Assembly: GCF_029227915.1 (NCBI RefSeq)
Contig: NC_079884.1
Span: 31,002,001-31,066,000, forward strand
Source: Hydractinia symbiolongicarpus
Taxonomy: Eukaryota > Cnidaria > Hydrozoa > Anthoathecata > Hydractiniidae
Reading direction: 5' to 3'
Length of the DNA: 64,000 nucleotides
Notes under the pieces: generated by a model
Told to the model about the DNA's origin: nothing
Databases searched by the model: none
The model's input: the letters and a program-made list of their open reading frames with translations, nothing else
Position numbers and translations under genes: made by a program
In this document: positions 9,696-24,224 of the stretch, in pieces
Layout of the letters: every line of letters begins with the position of its first letter
Numbering within the stretch: position 1 is the first letter of the stretch

Positions 9696-12600
9696 GCATA
9701 CGAAAACCCGCCATTTCTCGTAAACCTCGGACTCGGCCCGTATAGTCAAAAGTATACAAAGAAAGTACCCCGGGAGTAAACTCATTTCCCGAACGATTTT
9801 TTATATTATTTTTTTACCACTAAACGCATGAGACTTGTAGTTTTCAAAAATGTTTTCATATTTGATGGGACGCTGAATAAAAGAAGGTTAATCGCCGGCA
9901 AACGAAAATCCGCGATTTCCCGTAAATCCCGGACTCGCCCGTATAGTCAAAAGTATACAAAGAAAGTACCCAGGGAGTAAACTCATTTCCCGAACGATTT
10001 TTTAAATTATTTTTTCACCACTAAAACGCAGGTGACTTGTAGTTTTCAAAATTGTTTTCATTTTTGATGAGACGCTTAATGAAAGAGGTTTAATCGCCGG
10101 CAAACGAAATCCCGCGATTTCCCGTAAATCCGGGGCTTGGCCCGTATAGTCGAATGTATACAAAGAAAGTACCCAGGGAGTAAACTCATTTCCCGAACGA
10201 TTTTTTAAATTTTTTTTTCACCACTAAAACGCATGAGACTTGTAGTTTTCAAAAATGTTTTCATTTTTGATGAGATGCTTAATGAAAAAGGTTTAATCGC
10301 CGGCAAACGAAAACCCGCGATTTCCCGTAAATCCCAGGCTTGGCCCGTATAGTCGAATGTATACAAAGAAAGTACCCTGTGAGTAAACTCATTTCCAAAA
10401 CGATTTTTTTATTTTTTTTTTCACCACTAAAACGCATGAGACTTGTAGTTTTCAAAAATGTTTTCATTTTTGATGAGACGCTTAATGAAAGAGGTTTAAT
10501 TGCCGGCAAACGAAAACCCGCGATTTCCCGTAAATCCCGGGATTGGACCGTATAGTCGAATGTATACAAAGAAAGTACCCTGTGAGTAAACTCATTTCAA
10601 GAACGATTTTTTAAAATATTTTTTCACCACTAAAAGGCATAAGACTTGTAGTTTCTAAAAATGTTTTCATTTTTGATGACACGCTGAATAAAAGAAGTTT
10701 AATCGTCGGCAAACGAAAACCCGCGATTTCCCGTAAATCCCAGGCTTGGACCGTATAGTCAAAAGTATACAAAGAAAGTACCCAGGGAGTAAACTCATTT
10801 CCCGAACGATTTTATAAATTATTTTTTCACCACTAAAACGCATGAGACTTGTAGTTTTCAAAAATGTTTTCATTTTTGATGAGACGCTGAATAAAAGAAG
10901 TTTAATCGCCGGCAAACGAAAACCCGCCATTTCCCGTAAACCTCGGACTCGGCCCGTATAGTCAAAAGTATACAAAGAAAGTACCCCGGGAGTAAACTCA
11001 TTTCCCGAACGATTTTTTATATTATTTTTTTACCACTAAACGCATGAGACTTGTAGTTTTCAAAAATGTTTTCATATTTGATGGGACGCTGAATAAAAGA
11101 AGTTTAATCGCCGGCAAACGAAAATCCGCGATTTCCCGTAAACCTCGGACTCGGCCCGTATAGTCAAAAGTATACAAAGAAAGTACCCAGGGAGTAAACT
11201 CATTTCCCGAACGATTTTTTAAATTATTATTTCACCACTAAAGCCCATGAGACTTGTAGTTTTCAAAAATGTTTTCATTTTTGATGAGACGCTTAATGAA
11301 AGAGGTTTAATCGCCGGCAAACGAAATCCCGCGATTTCCCGTAAATCCGGGGCTTGGCCCGTATAGTCGAATGTATACAAAGAAAGTACCCAGGGAGTAA
11401 ACTCATTTCCCGAACGATTTTTTAATTTTTTTTTTCACCACTAAAACGCATGAGACTTGTAGTTTTCAAAAATGTTTTCATTTTTGATGAGATGCTTAAT
11501 GAAAAAGGTTTAATCGCCGGCAAACGAAAACCCGCGATTTCCCGTAAATCCCAGGCTTGGCCCGTATAGTCGAATGTATACAAAGAAAGTACCCTGTGAG
11601 TAAACTCATTACCAAAACGATTTTTTTATTTTTTTTTTCACCACTAAAACGCATGAGACTTGTAGTTTTCAAAAATGTTTTCATTTTTGATGAGACGCTT
11701 AATGAAAGAGGTTTAATTGCCGGCAAACGAAAACCCGCGATTTCCCGTAAATCCCGGGATTGGCCCGTATAGTCGAATGTATTCAAAGAAAGTACCCTGT
11801 GAGTAAACTCATTTCCAGAACGATTTTTTAAAATATTTTTTCACCACTAAAAGGCATAAGACTTGTAGTTTCTAAAAATGTTTTCATTTTTGATGACACG
11901 CTGAATAAAAGAAGTTTAATCGCCGGGAAACGAAAATCCGCGAGTTCCCGTAAATCCCGGACTCGCCCGTATAGTCAAAAGTATACAAAGAATGTACCCA
12001 GGGTGTAAACTCATTTCCCGAACGATTTTTTAAATTATTATTTCACCACTAAAGCCCATGAGACTTGTAGTTTTCAAAAATGTTTTCATTTTTGATGAGA
12101 CGCTTAATGAAAAAGGTTTAATCGCCGGCAAACAAAAACCCGCGATTTCCCGTAAATTCCGGGCTTGGCCCGTATAGTCGAATGTATACAAAGAAAGTAC
12201 CCTGTGAGTAAACTCATTTCCAAAACGATTTTTTAATTTTTTTTTTCACCACTAAAACTCATGAGACTTGTAGTTTTCAAAAATGTTTTCATTTTTGATG
12301 AGACGCTTGATGAAAGAGGTTTAATTGCCGGCAAACGAAAACCCGCGATTTCCCGTAAATCCCGGGATTGGCCCGTATAGTCGAATGTATACAAAGAAAG
12401 TACCCTGTGAGTAAACTCATTTCCAGAACGATTTTTTAAAATATTTTTTCACCACTAAAAGGCATAAGACTTGTAGTTTCTAAAAATGTTTTCATTTTTG
12501 ATGAGACGCTGAATAAAAGAAGTTTAATCGCCGGCATACGAAAACCCGCCATTTCTCGTAAACCTCGGACTCGGCCCGTATAGTCAAAAGTATACAAAGA

Positions 12601-15600
12601 AAGTACCCCGGGAGTAAACTCATTTCCCGAACGATTTTTTATATTATTTTTTTACCACTAAACGCATGAGACTTGTAGTTTTCAAAAATGTTTTCATATT
12701 TGATGGGACGCTGAATAAAAGAAGGTTAATCGCCGGCAAACGAAAATCCGCGATTTCCCGTAAATCCCGGACTCGCCCGTATAGTCAAAAGTATACAAAG
12801 AAAGTACCCAGGGAGTAAACTCATTTCCCGAACGATTTTTTAAATTATTTTTTCACCACTAAAACGCAGGTGACTTGTAGTTTTCAAAATTGTTTTCATT
12901 TTTGATGAGACGCTTAATGAAAGAGGTTTAATCGCCGGCAAACGAAATCCCGCGATTTCCCGTAAATCCGGGGCTTGGCCCGTATAGTCGAATGTATACA
13001 AAGAAAGTACCCAGGGAGTAAACTCATTTCCCGAACGATTTTTTAAATTTTTTTTTCACCACTAAAACGCATGAGACTTGTAGTTTTCAAAAATGTTTTC
13101 ATTTTTGATGAGATGCTTAATGAAAAAGGTTTAATCGCCGGCAAACGAAAACCCGCGACTTCCCGTAAATCCCAGGCTTGGCCCGTATAGTCGAATGTAT
13201 ACAAAGAAAGTACCCTGTGAGTAAACTCATTTCCAAAACGATTTTTTTATTTTTTTTTTCACCACTAAAACGCATGAGACTTGTAGTTTTCAAAAATGTT
13301 TTCATTTTTGATGAGACGCTTAATGAAAGAGGTTTAATTGCCGGCAAACGAAAACCCGCGATTTCCCGTAAATCCCGGGATTGGCCCGTATAGTCGAATG
13401 TATACAAAGAAAGTACCCTGTGAGTAAACTCATTTCCAGAACGATTTTTTAAAATATTTTTTCACCACTAAAAGGCATAAGACTTGTAGTTTCTAAAAAT
13501 GTTTTCATTTTTGATGACACGCTGAATAAAAGAAGTTTAATCGTCGGCAAACGAAAACCCGCGATTTCCCGTAAATCCCAGGCTTGGACCGTATAGTCAA
13601 AAGTATACAAAGAAAGTACCCAGGGAGTAAACTCATTTCCCGAACGATTTTATAAATTATTTTTTCACCACTAAAACGCATGAGACTTGTAGTTTTCAAA
13701 AATGTTTTCATTTTTGATGAGACGCTGAATAAAAGAAGTTTAATCGCCGGCAAATGAAAACCCGCCATTTCCCGTAAACCTCGGACTCGGCCCGTATAGT
13801 CAAAAGTATACAAAGAAAGTACCCCGGGAGTAAACTCATTTCCCGAACGATTTTTTATATTATTTTTTTACCACTAAACGCATGAGACTTGTAGTTTTCA
13901 AAAATGTTTTCATATTTGATGGGACGCTGAATAAAAGAAGTTTAATCGCCGGCAAACGAAAATCCGCGATTTCCCGTAAACCTCGGACTCGGCCCGTATA
14001 GTCAAAAGTATACAAAGAAAGTACCCAGGGAGTAAACTCATTTCCCGAACGATTTTTTAATTTTTTTTTTCACCACTAAAACGCATGAGACTTGTAGTTT
14101 TCAAAAATGTTTTCATTTTTGATGAGATGCTTAATGAAAAAGGTTTAATCGCCGGCAAACGAAAACCCGCGATTTCCCGTAAATCCCAGGCTTGGCCCGT
14201 ATAGTCGAATGTATACAAAGAAAGTACCCTGTGAGTAAACTCATTACCAAAACGATTTTTTTATTTTTTTTTTCACCACTAAAACGCATGAGACTTGTAG
14301 TTTTCAAAAATGTTTTCATTTTTGATGAGACGCTTAATGAAAGAGGTTTAATTGCCGGCAAACGAAAACCCGCGATTTCCCGTAAATCCCGGGATTGGCC
14401 CGTATAGTCGAATGTATTCAAAGAAAGTACCCTGTGAGTAAACTCATTTCCAGAACGATTTTTTAAAATATTTTTTCACCACTAAAAGGCATAAGACTTG
14501 TAGTTTCTAAAAATGTTTTCATTTTTGATGACACGCTGAATAAAAGAAGTTTAATCGCCGGCAAACGAAAATCCGCGAGTTCCCGTAAATCCCGGACTCG
14601 CCGGTATAGTCAAAAGTATACAAAGAATGTACCCAGGGTGTAAACTCATTTCCCGAACGATTTTTTAAATTATTATTTCACCACTAAAGCCCATGAGACT
14701 TGTAGTTTTCAAAAATGTTTTCATTTTTGATGAGACGCTTAATGAAAAAGGTTTAATCGCCGGCAAACAAAAACCCGCGATTTCCCGTAAATCCCGGACT
14801 CGCCCGTATAGTCAAAAGTATACAAAGAAAGTACCCAGGGAGTAAACTCATTTCCCGAACGATTTTTTAAATTATTTTTTCACCACTAAAACGCAGGTGA
14901 CTTGTAGTTTTCAAAAATGTTTTCATTTTTGATGAGACGCTTAATGAAAGAGGTTTAATCGCCGGCAAACGAAATCCCGCGATTTCCCGTAAATCCGGGG
15001 CTTGGCCCGTATAGTCGAATGTATACAAAGAAAGTACCCAGGGAGTAAACTCATTTCCCGAACGATTTTTAAAATTTTTTTTTTCACCACTAAAACGCAT
15101 GAGACTTGTAGTTTTCAAAAATGTTTTCATTTTTGATGAGATGCTTAATGAAAAAGGTTTAATCGTCGGCAAACGAAAACCCGCGATTTCCCGTAAATCC
15201 CAGGCTTGGCCCGTATAGTCGAATGTATACAAAGAAAGTACCCTGTGAGTAAACTCATTTCCAAAACGATTTTTTTATTTTTTTTTTCACCACTAAAACG
15301 CATGAGACTTGTAGTTTTCAAAAATGTTTTCATTTTTGATGAGACGCTTAATGAAAGAGGTTTAATTGCCGGCAAACGAAAACCCGCGATTTCCCGTAAA
15401 TCCCGGGATTGGCCCGTATAGTCAAATGTATACAAAGAAAGTACCCTGTGAGTAAACTCATTTCCAGAACGATTTTTTAAAATATTTTTTCACCACTAAA
15501 AGGCATAAGACTTGTAGTTTCTAAAAATGTTTTCATTTTTGATGACACGCTGAATAAAAGAAGTTTAATCGTCGGCAAACGAAAACCCGCGATTTCCCGT

Positions 15601-18600
15601 AAATCCCAGGCTTGGACCGTATAGTCAAAAGTATACAAAGAAAGTACCCAGGGAGTAAACTCATTTCCCGAACGATTTTATAAATTATTTTTTCACCACT
15701 AAAACGCATGAGACTTGTAGTTTTCAAAAATGTTTTCATTTTTGATGAGACGCTGAATAAAAGAAGTTTAATCGCCGGCAAACGAAAACCCGCCATTTCC
15801 CGTAAACCTCGGACTCGGCCCGTATAGTCAAAAGTATACAAAGAAAGTACCCCGGGAGTAAACTCATTTCCCGAGCGATTTTTTATATTATTTTTTTACC
15901 ACTAAACGCATGAGACTTGTAGTTTTCAAAAATGTTTTCATATTTGATGGGACGCTGAATAAAAGAAGTTTAATCGCCGGCAAACGAAAATCCGCGATTT
16001 CCCGTAAACCTCGGACTCGGCCCGTATAGTCAAAAGTATACAAAGAAAGTACCCCGGGAGTAAACTCATTTCCCGAACGATTTTTTATATTATTTTTTTA
16101 CCACTAAACGCATGAGACTTGTAGTTTTCAAAAATGTTTTCATATTTGATGGGACGCTGAATAAAAGAAGTTTAATCGCCGGCAAACGAAAATCCGCGAT
16201 TTCCCGTAAACCTCGGACTCGGCCCGTATAGTCAAAAGTATACAAAGAAAGTACCCAGGGAGTAAACTCATTTCCCGAACGATTTTTTAAATTATTATTT
16301 CACCACTAAAGCCCATGAGACTTGTAGTTTTCAAAAATGTTTTCATTTTTGATGAGACGCTTAATGAAAGAGGTTTAATCGCCGGCAAACGAAATCCCGC
16401 GATTTCCCGTAAATCCGGGGCTTGGCCCGTATAGTCGAATGTATACAAAGAAAGTACCCAGGGAGTAAACTCATTTCCCGAACGATTTTTTAATTTTTTT
16501 TTTCACCACTAAAACGCATGAGACTTGTAGTTTTCAAAAATGTTTTCATTTTTGATGAGATGCTTAATGAAAAAGGTTTAATCGCCGGCAAACGAAAACC
16601 CGCGATTTCCCGTAAATCCCAGGCTTGGCCCGTATAGTCGAATGTATACAAAGAAAGTACCCTGTGAGTAAACTCATTACCAAAACGATTTTTTTATTTT
16701 TTTTTTCACCACTAAAACGCATGAGACTTGTAGTTTTCAAAAATGTTTTCATTTTTGATGAGACGCTTAATGAAAGAGGTTTAATTGCCGGCAAACGAAA
16801 ACCCGCGATTTCCCGTAAATCCCGGGATTGGCCCGTATAGTCGAATGTATTCAAAGAAAGTACCCTGTGAGTAAACTCATTTCCAGAATGATTTTTTAAA
16901 ATATTTTTTCACCACTAAAAGGCATAAGACTTGTAGTTTCTAAAAATGTTTTCATTTTTGATGACACGCTGAATAAAAGAAGTTTAATCGCCGGCAAACG
17001 AAAATCCGCGAGTTCCCGTAAATCCCGGACTCGCCCGTATAGTCAAAAGTATACAAAGAAAGTACCCAGGGTGTAAACTCATTTCCCGAACGATTTTTTA
17101 AATTATTATTTCACCACTAAAACTCATGAGACTTGTAGTTTTCAAAAATGTTTTCATTTTTGATGAGACGCTTAATGAAAGAAGTTTAATTGCCGGCAAA
17201 CGAAACCCGCGATTTCCCGTAAATCCCGGGATTGGCCCGTATAGTCGAATGTATACAAAGAAAGTACCCTGTGAGTAAACTCATTTCCAGAACGATTTTT
17301 TAAAATATTTTTTCACCACTAAAAGGCATAAGACTTGTAGTTTCTAAAAATGTTTTCATTTTTGATGAGACGCTGAATAAAAGAAGTTTAATCGCCGGCA
17401 TACGAAAACCCGCCATTTCTCGTAAACCTCGGACTCGGCCCGTATAGTCAAAAGTATACAAAGAAAGTACCCCGGGAGTAAACTCATTTCCCGAACGATT
17501 TTTTATATTATTTTTTTACCACTAAACGCATGAGACTTGTAGTTTTCAAAAATGTTTTCATATTTGATGGGACGCTGAATAAAAGAAGGTTAATCGCCGG
17601 CAAACGAAAATCCGCGATTTCCCGTAAATCCCGGACTCGCCCGTATAGTCAAAAGTATACAAAGAAAGTACCCAGGGAGTAAACTCATTTCCCGAACGAT
17701 TTTCTAAATTATTTTTTCACCACTAAAACGCAGGTGACTTGTAGTTTTCAAAAATGTTTTCATTTTTGATGAGACGCTTAATGAAAGAGGTTTAATCGCC
17801 GGCAAACGAAATCCCGCGATTTCCCGTAAATCCGGGGCTTGGCCCGTATAGTCGAATGTATACAAAGAAAGTACCCAGGGAGTAAACTCATTTCCCGAAC
17901 GATTTTTTAAATTTTTTTTTCACCACTAAAACGCATGAGACTTGTAGTTTTCAAAAATGTTTTCATTTTTGATGAGATGCTTAATGAAAAAGGTTTAATC
18001 GTCGGCAAACGAAAACCCGCGATTTCCCGTAAATCCCAGGCTTGGCCCGTATAGTCGAATGTATACAAAGAAAGTACCCTGTGAGTAAACTCATTTCCAA
18101 AACGATTTTTTTATTTTTTTTTTTCACCACTAAAACGCATGAGACTTGTAGTTTTCAAAAATGTTTTCATTTTTGATGAGACGCTTAATGAAAGAGGTTT
18201 AATTGCCGGCAAACGAAAACCCGCGATTTCCCGTAAATCCCGGGATTGGCCCGTATAGTCAAATGTATACAAAGAAAGTACCCTGTGAGTAAACTCATTT
18301 CCAGAACGATTTTTTAAAATATTTTTTCACCACTAAAAGGCATAAGACTTGTAGTTTCTAAAAATGTTTTCATTTTTGATGACACGCTGAATAAAAGAAG
18401 TTTAATCGTCGGCAAACGAAAACCCGCGATTTCCCGTAAATCCCAGGCTTGGACCGTATAGTCAAAAGTATACAAAGAAAGTACCCAGGGAGTAAACTCA
18501 TTTCCCGAACGATTTTATAAATTATTTTTTCACCACTAAAACGCATGAGACTTGTAGTTTTCAAAAATGTTTTCATTTTTGATGAGACGCTGAATAAAAG

Positions 18601-21600
18601 AAGTTTAATCGCCGGCAAACGAAAACCCGCCATTTCCCGTAAACCTCGGACTCGGCCCGTATAGTCAAAAGTATACAAAGAAAGTACCCCGGGAGTAAAC
18701 TCATTTCCCGAGCGATTTTTTATATTATTTTTTTACCACTAAACGCATGAGCCTTGTAGTTTTCAAAAATGTTTTCATATTTGATGGGACGCTGAATAAA
18801 AGAAGTTTAATCGCCGGCAAACGAAAATCCGCGATTTCCCGTAAACCTCGGACTCGGCCCGTATAGTCAAAAGTATACAAAGAAAGTACCCCGTGAGTAA
18901 ACTCATTTCCCGAACGATTTTTTATATTATTTTTTTACCACTAAACGCATGAGACTTGTAGTTTTCAAAAATGTTTTCATATTTGATGGGACGCTGAATA
19001 AAAGAAGTTTAATCGCAGGCAAACGAAAATCCGCGATTTCCCGTAAACCTCGGACTCGGCCCGTATAGTCAAAAGTATACAAAGAAAGTACCCAGGAAGT
19101 AAACTCATTTCCCGAACGATTTTTTAAATTATTATTTCACCACTAAAGCCCATGAGACTTGTAGTTTTCAAAAATGTTTTCATTTTTGATGAGACGCTTA
19201 ATGAAAGAGGTTTAATCGCCGGCAAACGAAATCCCGCGATTTCCCGTAAATCCGGGGCTTGGCCCGTATAGTCGAATGTATACAAAGAAAGTACCCAGGG
19301 AGTAAACTCATTTCCCGAACGATTTTTTAATTTTTTTTTTCACCACTAAAACGCATGAGACTTGTAGTTTTCAAAAATGTTTTCATTTTTGATGAGATGC
19401 TTAATGAAAAAGGTTTAATCGCCGGCAAACGAAAACCCGCGATTTCCCGTAAATCCCAGGCTTGGCCCGTATAGTCGAATGTATACAAAGAAAGTACCCT
19501 GTGAGTAAACTCATTACCAAAACGATTTTTTTATTTTTTTTTTCACCACTAAAACGCATGAGACTTGTAGTTTTCAAAAATGTTTTCATTTTTGATGAGA
19601 CGCTTAATGAAAGAGGTTTAATTGCCGGCAAACGAAAACCCGCGATTTCCCGTAAATCCCGGGATTGGCCCGTATAGTCGAATGTATTCAAAGAAAGTAC
19701 CCTGTGAGTAAACTCATTTCCAGAACGATTTTTTAAAATATTTTTTCACCACTAAAAGGCATAAGACTTGTAGTTTCTAAAAATGTTTTCATTTTTGATG
19801 ACACGCTGAATAAAAGAAGTTTAATCGCCGGCAAACGAAAATCCGCGAGTTCCCGTAAATCCCGGACTCGCCCGTATAGTCAAAAGTATACAAAGAAAGT
19901 ACCCAGGGTGTAAACTCATTTCCCGAACGATTTTTTAAATTATTATTTCACCACTAAAGCCCATGAGACTTGTAGTTTTCAAAAATGTTTTCATTTTTGA
20001 TGAGACGCTTAATGAAAAAGGTTTAATCGCCGGCAAACAAAAACCCGCGATTTCCCGTAAATTCCGGGCTTGGCCCGTATAGTCGAATGTATACAAAGAA
20101 AGTACCCTGTGAGTAAACTCATTTCCAAAACGATTTTTTAATTTTTTTTTTCACCACTAAAACTCATGAGACTTGTAGTTTTCAAAAATGTTTTCATTTT
20201 TGATGAGACGCTTAATGAAAGAGGTTTAATTGCCGGCAAACGAAAACCCGCGATTTCCCGTAAATCCCGGGATTGGCCCGTATAGTCGAATGTATACAAA
20301 GAAAGTACCCTGTGAGTAAACTCATTTCCAGAACGATTTTTTAAAATATTTTTTCACCACTAAAAGGCATAAGACTTGTAGTTTCTAAAAATGTTTTCAT
20401 TTTTGATGAGACGCTGAATAAAAGAAGTTTAATCGCCGGCATACGAAAACCCGCCATTTCTCGTAAACCTCGGACTCGGCCCGTATAGTCAAAAGTATAC
20501 AAAGAAAGTACCCCGGGAGTAAACTCATTTCCCGAACGATTTTTTATATTATTTTTTTACCACTAAACGCATGAGACTTGTAGTTTTCAAAAATGTTTTC
20601 ATATTTGATGGGACGCTGAATAAAAGAAGGTTAATCGCCGGCAAACGAAAATCCGCGATTTCCCGTAAATCCCGGACTCGCCCGTATAGTCAAAAGTATA
20701 CAAAGAAAGTACCCAGGGAGTAAACTCATTTCCCGAACGATTTTTTAAATTATTTTTTCACCACTAAAACGCAGGTGACTTGTAGTTTTCAAAAATGTTT
20801 TCATTTTTGATGAGACGCTTAATGAAAGAGGTTTAATCGCCGGCAAACGAAATCCCGCGATTTCCCGTAAATCCGGGGCTTGGCCCGTATAGTCGAATGT
20901 ATACAAAGAAAGTACCCAGGGAGTAAACTCATTCCCCGAACGATTTTTTAAATTTTTTTTTCACCACTAAAACGCATGAGACTTGTAGTTTTCAAAAATG
21001 TTTTCATTTTTGATGAGATGCTTAATGAAAAAGGTTTAATCGTCGGCAAACGAAAACCCGCGATTTCCCGTAAATCCCAGGCTTGGCCCGTATAGTCGAA
21101 TGTATACAAAGAAAGTACCCTGTGAGTAAACTCATTTCCAAAACGATTTTTTTATTTTTTTTTTCACCACTAAAACGCATGAGACTTGTAGTTTTCAAAA
21201 ATGTTTTCATTTTTGATGAGACGCTTAATGAAAGAGGTTTAATTGCCGGCAAACGAAAACCCGCGATTTCCCGTAAATCCCGGGATTGGCCCGTATAGTC
21301 AAATGTATACAAAGAAAGTACCCTGTGAGTAAACTCATTTCCAGAACGATTTTTTAAAATATTTTTTCACCACTAAAAGGCATAAGACTTGTAGTTTCTA
21401 AAAATGTTTTCATTTTTGATGACACGCTGAATAAAAGAAGTTTAATCGTCGGCAAACGAAAACCCGCGATTTCCCGTAAATCCCAGGCTTGGACCGTATA
21501 GTCAAAAGTATACAAAGAAAGTACCCAGGGAGTAAACTCATTTCCCGAACGATTTTATAAATTATTTTTTCACCACTAAAACGCATGAGACTTGTAGTTT

Positions 21601-22330
21601 TCAAAAATGTTTTCATTTTTGATGAGACGCTGAATAAAAGAAGTTTAATCGCCGGCAAACGAAAACCCGCCATTTCCCGTAAACCTCGGACTCGGCCCGT
21701 ATAGTCAAAAGTATACAAAGAAAGTACCCCGGGAGTAAACTCATTTCCCGAACGATTTTTTATATTATTTTTTTACCACTAAACGCATGAGACTTGTAGT
21801 TTTCAAAAATGTTTTCATATTTGATGGGACGCTGAATAAAAGAAGTTTAATCGCCGGCAAACGAAAATCCGCGATTTCCCGTAAACCTCGGACTCGGCCC
21901 GTATAGTCAAAAGTATACAAAGAAAGTACCCAGGGAGTAAACTCATTTCCCGAACGATTTTTTAAATTATTATTTCACCACTAAAGCCCATGAGACTTGT
22001 AGTTTTCAAAAATGTTTTCATTTTTGATGAGACGCTTAATGAAAGAGGTTTAATCGCCGGCAAACGAAATCCCGCGATTTCCCGTAAATCCGGGGCTTGG
22101 CCCGTATAGTCGAATGTATACAAAGAAAGTACCCAGGGAATAAACTCATTTCCCGAACGATTTTTTAAATTTTTTTTTCACCACTAAAACGCATGAGACT
22201 TGTAGTTTTCAAAAATGTTTTCATTTTTGATGAGATGCTTAATGAAAAAGGTTTAATCGCCGGCAAACGAAAACCCGCGATTTCCCGTAAATCCCAGGCT
22301 TGGCCCGCATAGTCGAATGTATACAAAGAA
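9696..22330. repeat. Length-variable higher-order repeat family of 10, 14 and 15 monomers
   Basis: The rare variant GCCGGCATACG occurs at 9693, 12531, 17395 and 20436, giving intervals of 2,838, 4,864 and 3,041 bp (14, 24 and 15 monomers). A second marker, the GATGAGAT monomer before the CCCGGGATTGG monomer, lies at about 10.28, 13.12, 15.15, 17.98 and 21.02 kb. Its intervals are 2,838, 2,028, 2,837 and 3,040 bp (14, 10, 14 and 15 monomers). The differences come from whole monomers lost or gained: for instance two adjacent CATATTTGATGGG monomers with CCTCGGACTCGG at 15.9-16.3 kb, where other copies have one. Five related units are visible. Confidence 0.85.
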
Positions 22331-24224
22331 AGTACCCTGTGAGTAAACTTATTTCCAAAACGATTTTTTTATTTTTTTTTCACCACTAAAACGCATGAGA
22401 CTTGTAGTTTTCAAAAATGTTTTCATTTTTGATGAGACGCTTAATGAAAGAGGTTTAATTGCCGGCAAACGAAAACCCGCGATTTCCCGTAAATTCCGGG
22501 ATTGGCCCGTATAGTCGAATGTATACAAAGGAAGTACCCTGTGAGTAAACTCATTTCCAGAACGATTTTTTAAAATATTTTTCACCACTAAAAGGCATAA
22601 GACTTGTAGTTTCTAAAAAAGTTTTCATTTTTGATGACACGCTGAATAAAAGAAGTTTAATCGTCGGCAAACGAAAACCCGCGATTTCCCGTAAATCCCA
22701 GGCTTGGACCGTATAGTCAAAAGTATACAAAGAAAGTACCCAGGGAGTAAACTCATTTTCCGAACGATTTTATAAATTATTTTTTCACCACTAAAACACA
22801 TGAGACTTGTAGTTTTCAAAAATGTTTTCGTTTTTGATGAGACGCTGAATAAAAGAAGTTTAATCGCCGGCAAACGAAAACCCGCCATATCCCGTAAACC
22901 TCGGACTCGGCCCGTATAGTCAAAAGTATACAAAGAAAGTACCCCGGGAGTAAACTCATTTCCCGAACGATTTTTTATATTATTTTTTTACCACTAAACG
23001 CATGAGACTTGTAGTTTTCAAAAATGTTTTCATATTTGATAGGACGCTGAATAAAAGAAGTTTAATCGCCAGCAAACGAAAATCCGCGATTTCCCGTAAA
23101 TCCCGGACTCGCCCGTATAGTCAAAAGTATACAAAGAAAGTACCCAGGGTATAAACTCATTTCCCGAACGATTTTTTAAATTATTATTTCACCACTAAAG
23201 CCCATGAGAATTGTAGTTTTCAAAAATGTTTTCATTTTTGATGAGACGCTTAATGAAAAAGGTTTAATCGCCGGCAAACGAAAACCCGCAATTTCCCGTA
23301 AATCCCAGGCTTGGCCCGTATAGTCGAATGTATACAAAGAAAGTACCCTTTGAGTAAACTCATTTCCAAAACGATTTTTTAATTTTTTTTTTCACCACTA
23401 AAACTCATGAGACTTGTAGTTTTCAAAAATGTTTTCATATTTGATGGGACGCTGAATAAAAGAAGTTTAATCGCCGGCAAACGAAAATCCGCGAGTTCCC
23501 GTAAATCCCGGACTCGCCCGTATAGTCAAAAGTATACAAAGAAAGTACCCAGGGTGTAAACTCATTTCCCGAACGATTTTTTAAATTATTATTTCACCAC
23601 TAAAGCCCATGAGACTTGTAGTTTTCAAAAATGTTTTCATTTTTGATGAGACGCTTAATGAAAAAGGTTTAATCGCCGGCAAACGAAAACCCGCGATTTC
23701 CCGTAAATCCCGGGATTGGCCCGTATAGTCGAATGTATACAAAGAAAGTACCCTGTGAGTAAACTCATTTCCAGAACGATTTTTTAAAATATTTTTTCAC
23801 CACTAAAAGGCATAAGACTTGTAGTTTTTAAAAATGTTTTCATTTTTGATGAGACGCTTAATGAAAGAGGTTTAATCGCCGGCAAACGAAATCCCGCGAT
23901 TTCCCGTAAATCCGGGGCTTGGCCCGTATAGTCGAATGTATACAAAGAAAGTACCCCGGGAGTAAACTCATTTCCCGAACGATTTTTTAAATTATTATTT
24001 CACCACTAAAGCCCATGAGACTTGTAGTTTTCAAAAATGTTTTCATTTTTGATGAGACGCTTAATGAAAGAGGTTTAATCGCCGGCAAACGAAATTCCGC
24101 GATTTCCCGTAAATCCGGGGCTTGGCCCGTATAGTCGAATGTATACAAAGAAAGTACCCAGGGAATAAACTCATTTCCCGAACGATTTTTTAAATTTTTT
24201 TTTCACCACTAAAACGCATGAGAC
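22331..24224. repeat. Satellite monomers linking the 14-mer family to the 5-mer block
   Basis: About nine monomers. GGCCCGCATAGTCG at about 22.30 kb returns at 24.33 and 25.34 kb (2,025 and 1,012 bp, or 10 and 5 monomers), so this stretch is an older relative of the block that follows. It includes the GAGAATTGTAG variant near 23.2 kb, also found at 4.46, 25.23, 26.24, 28.47 and 35.16 kb. Confidence 0.75.
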
